A DNA stretch of 64,000 nt from Oxalicibacterium faecigallinarum (GTDB lineage Bacteria; Pseudomonadota; Gammaproteobacteria; Burkholderiales; Burkholderiaceae_D): positions 1,132,008 through 1,196,007 of the forward strand of contig NZ_BMDI01000001.1 in the NCBI RefSeq assembly GCF_014635705.1. Direction: 5' to 3'. The position numbers were made by a program, and so were the translations under genes. Below, piece after piece: positions 62,062 to 64,000 of this stretch. The notes beneath the pieces were generated by a model. The model had not been told where the DNA came from. It did no database searches and saw only the letters and a program-made list of their open reading frames with translations. How positions within the stretch are numbered: the stretch's first letter is position 1; the number at the start of each line of letters is the position of its first letter.

Positions 62062-63020
62062 TTTTTCTTGGCATTCAGATAATCAAGAGCCGTTTTTTCT
62101 AGTCCATAGTTAGAAGTATACGGAGGTAACCAGCCCAGATCTCGACGAATTTTACTATCGTCGATCTGCAAAGATCCGATCAACCGTTCAATCTGAGCAG
62201 AGTAGCCGACTAATGATGCAAGTCTTCGAAGGACCCAGGGTGTACACGGAAACAATAATGGAGGCCGCCCCATTGCTTTACCTAATTTTCTCAGCAGATA
62301 AATGGTGGAGACATCCTCCTCATCCTTAACAAAATAAGTCTGACCAGATGCATTGGAATGAAGTCCACACGCAATAAGAGCGTCCACGAGATTTTCAACA
62401 TAAATAAGGCTACGGAAATTATGTACACTTAACAAAGGTAAAGGAGTCCTTTTCTCCAATACTTTCAGCATTTGATGAAAGTTGCCTTTAACATTTGCAC
62501 CATATACCAGCGGCGGACGCACAATCACAATTTCCAAACCCGTTTCTGCCGCAATAACACGCAAAGCCTGTTCGGCTTCCCACTTCGATATTCCATATGG
62601 ATCTTCCGGCAATGCTGGATCGTCCTCCGTGAACGGGCGTCCGGTATCAGTCATTTCGCCGCTAACCTTGACCGAACTCACATAAACCAGACGCCTGACT
62701 CCTGCAGCTGCAGCTGAGCGGGCAAGTCGTTCTGTGCCAGCAACATTGACTTCTCTGAATGCTTCGAGTGGATCGGCCGTCTGCTCACGCATGACATGCA
62801 CCCGGGCCGCTAGATGAATAACCGTGTCGATGCCAGTAAAGGCATTTGTCCAATCGGTTTCACCAGAAATATCTTCTATCCTGTGAAAATCGCAGTCTAA
62901 TGCACCCACATTCATTATCTCACGCACTACTCCTTTAACCGGATGACCCCGCCCTGTCAACTCACGACAAAGAGGCTGGCCGACAAAACCGCTTGCTCCA
63001 GTAACAAGAAAACTATGCAT
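62058..63020 (-). CDS. NAD-dependent epimerase/reductase (extended SDR)
   Basis: 320 residues. FLVTGASGFVGQPLCREL (NAD site), VIHLAARVHVM, YVSSVKVSGE and YGISKWEAEQAL (Tyr-x3-Lys), RPPLVYGANVKGNF. In gene clusters with a WbuB-type transferase and a WbpM-type dehydratase, such SDRs (WbpV-like) reduce the 4-keto sugar to QuiNAc or FucNAc; that role here is inferred from neighbours. ATG 63020 (MHSFLVTGAS) used; the frame extends 4 codons upstream. A 169-base gap without a gene separates it from the glycosyltransferase. Confidence 0.9.
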   Translation of the reverse strand: MHSFLVTGASGFVGQPLCRELTGRGHPVKGVVREIMNVGALDCDFHRIEDISGETDWTNAFTGIDTVIHLAARVHVMREQTADPLEAFREVNVAGTERLARSAAAAGVRRLVYVSSVKVSGEMTDTGRPFTEDDPALPEDPYGISKWEAEQALRVIAAETGLEIVIVRPPLVYGANVKGNFHQMLKVLEKRTPLPLLSVHNFRSLIYVENLVDALIACGLHSNASGQTYFVKDEEDVSTIYLLRKLGKAMGRPPLLFPCTPWVLRRLASLVGYSAQIERLIGSLQIDDSKIRRDLGWLPPYTSNYGLEKTALDYLNAKKK

Positions 63021-63189
63021 CAAGAAACCCATTTGGATTCATCTTTGGCCATACTAGGATCGTTACACATTTCCATAGTCCTCTTCCGTTTCTGTTGCAT
63101 GGGATATATGTAGTGCGATTGTTGGTACAGTAGTCGGGACGTAGTTATCGAACGAAGAAAACAAGCGGAGAACGGCCGGACTCAAGGCA

Positions 63190-64000
63190 TTATGTATTTT
63201 CTGGCTGGCGCACTGGTTTCCTCAGGGAGGATAGTTTTTTCAGCCATGCTTCGAAGCGATTCATCAGCGTGCCGCGGTCGAATTCTCTGGCGGCTAACGC
63301 GAACGCGTTATTTCCCATTTCTAGACGCTCATCAGCACTGGCCGTCGAAAGTTGCAACACCGCCGCTGCCAGTCCGTTTGCATCGCCGGCGGCACACGTC
63401 AGTCCTGCGTTGGCACTTCTTACCAAATCAGCACCCTCGCCATCAAGCATCGCCAGCACAGGGATACCAGCCGCCAGATACGACTGCAGCTTACCGGGGA
63501 TCGTCATCGCGAAAATAGGCTCATCCTTCAGGCTGACCAAAAGCGCGTCGGCGTGTTCGAAAAAGGACGGCATGCGCTCCAGTGGATGGCGTCCCAGCAT
63601 TTTCACCGTATCCTGTAGGCCGACCCGCTTGATTTCATTGGTGACCCACTGCGCCATGCGTCCATCACCGACAATCAGCCACTGGATATGACGCGCATCT
63701 TTCAGGCGCTGCGCGGCCTGCAGGATTGCCGGAAAATCCTGCGCATCGCCGATGTTACCGGCAAACATGACGTTGAATTGGCCGGGAGACCGCGAAATTT
63801 CCGGCGCGGGAACAACATCCGACGACGCGGCGATCGAATCGGCCCAACTCGGAAAATATTCGATCCAGGCATTCTGGCCGGCATAACTTCGGATATCGGA
63901 AACAAAGCTCCTGGATTGCGCCAGAATCAAATCACAACGTCGGTAGATAAAACTGACTAACCACCCGACGATCTTCAGCAGAAACGGCGAGTGGACGACG
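63190..64000 (-). CDS. Glycosyltransferase family 4 (WbuB-like), N-terminus outside window
   Basis: The frame is open to the right edge; the last 270 residues are visible, starting VVHSPFLLKIVGWLVSFIYRRC. Landmarks: DLILAQSRSFVSDIRSYAG, WIEYFPSWADSI, NVMFAGNIGDAQDFPAILQAA, WLIVGDGRMAQWV and KDEPIFAMTIPGKLQSYLAAGIPVLAM with the GT4 donor-site Glu region. This resembles WbuB-type N-acetyl-L-fucosamine transferases. First visible gene of the leftward cluster. Confidence 0.88.
   Translation of the reverse strand, partial: VVHSPFLLKIVGWLVSFIYRRCDLILAQSRSFVSDIRSYAGQNAWIEYFPSWADSIAASSDVVPAPEISRSPGQFNVMFAGNIGDAQDFPAILQAAQRLKDARHIQWLIVGDGRMAQWVTNEIKRVGLQDTVKMLGRHPLERMPSFFEHADALLVSLKDEPIFAMTIPGKLQSYLAAGIPVLAMLDGEGADLVRSANAGLTCAAGDANGLAAAVLQLSTASADERLEMGNNAFALAAREFDRGTLMNRFEAWLKKLSSLRKPVRQPENT

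Noticed and set aside
1-64000. Search for insertion sequences, transposases, integrases, prophage genes and CRISPR arrays
   Set aside because: No transposase or recombinase domains, terminal inverted repeats with target duplications, or regularly spaced repeats were seen.

Overview
This 64 kb window looks like a chromosomal segment of a betaproteobacterium of the order Burkholderiales, most likely Oxalobacteraceae (Herminiimonas/Janthinobacterium type). That placement is an inference from protein character: a betaproteobacterial IscR, a long-form 554-residue LeuA behind a leucine leader peptide, a RhlE-type helicase, a Cti lipid isomerase and the mltD-gloB-yafS-rnhA-dnaQ-tRNA block. No 16S rRNA gene is present. 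No rRNA operon, CRISPR array, insertion sequence or prophage was seen.

Regions: 1-7.4 kb holds iscS (cut by the window edge) and iscR behind an IscR-type operator, a TetR regulator, a uracil-DNA-glycosylase-like protein lacking the usual catalytic residues, divergent uvrB and tyrB, tRNA-Asn, and a small gene near a Fur-box-like site. 7.2-17 kb is a mosaic of signalling and small genes: an EAL protein flanked by two small paralogous proteins, a membrane acyltransferase, a PilZ/YcgR-like protein, OmpW, thiD, an MFS/LysR divergent pair and an AraC regulator. 17-26 kb is one leftward block: XapX protein, Tat-exported amidohydrolase, DoxX, MFS/effector-type exporter, isochorismatase-like hydrolase, then a propeller-type sensor kinase and its NarL-type regulator.

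26.2-37.7 kb is mainly housekeeping: tRNA-Val, dnaQ, rnhA, a yafS-like methyltransferase, gloB and mltD (same order as in E. coli), the yejABEF peptide importer and fabI. 37.7-49 kb has rhlE with a long 5' leader, a WXXGXW-repeat protein, LysR/fdxA, an extradiol-dioxygenase-like gene, leuA with a recognisable leucine-rich leader peptide, a VOC protein, a lipoprotein and a Tat-exported redoxin next to a ScsB/DsbD-type reductase. cti (49-51.4 kb) makes trans fatty acids under envelope stress.

51.5-64 kb is a leftward surface polysaccharide (O-antigen or exopolysaccharide) cluster, with most genes overlapping by 1-4 bases: GT4 (cut by the window edge), SDR epimerase, initiating sugar-phosphate transferase, WbpM/CapD-type dehydratase, rmlB, rmlA, rmlC, a decayed rmlD, an O-antigen ligase/polymerase-like protein and three glycosyltransferases. 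rmlD is recognisable over its full length but carries several in-frame stops and frame changes, so this locus cannot complete dTDP-L-rhamnose synthesis by itself. The most informative non-coding signals are the leu leader, the rhlE leader, the IscR and Fur-like operators, and repeats between lysR and fdxA.
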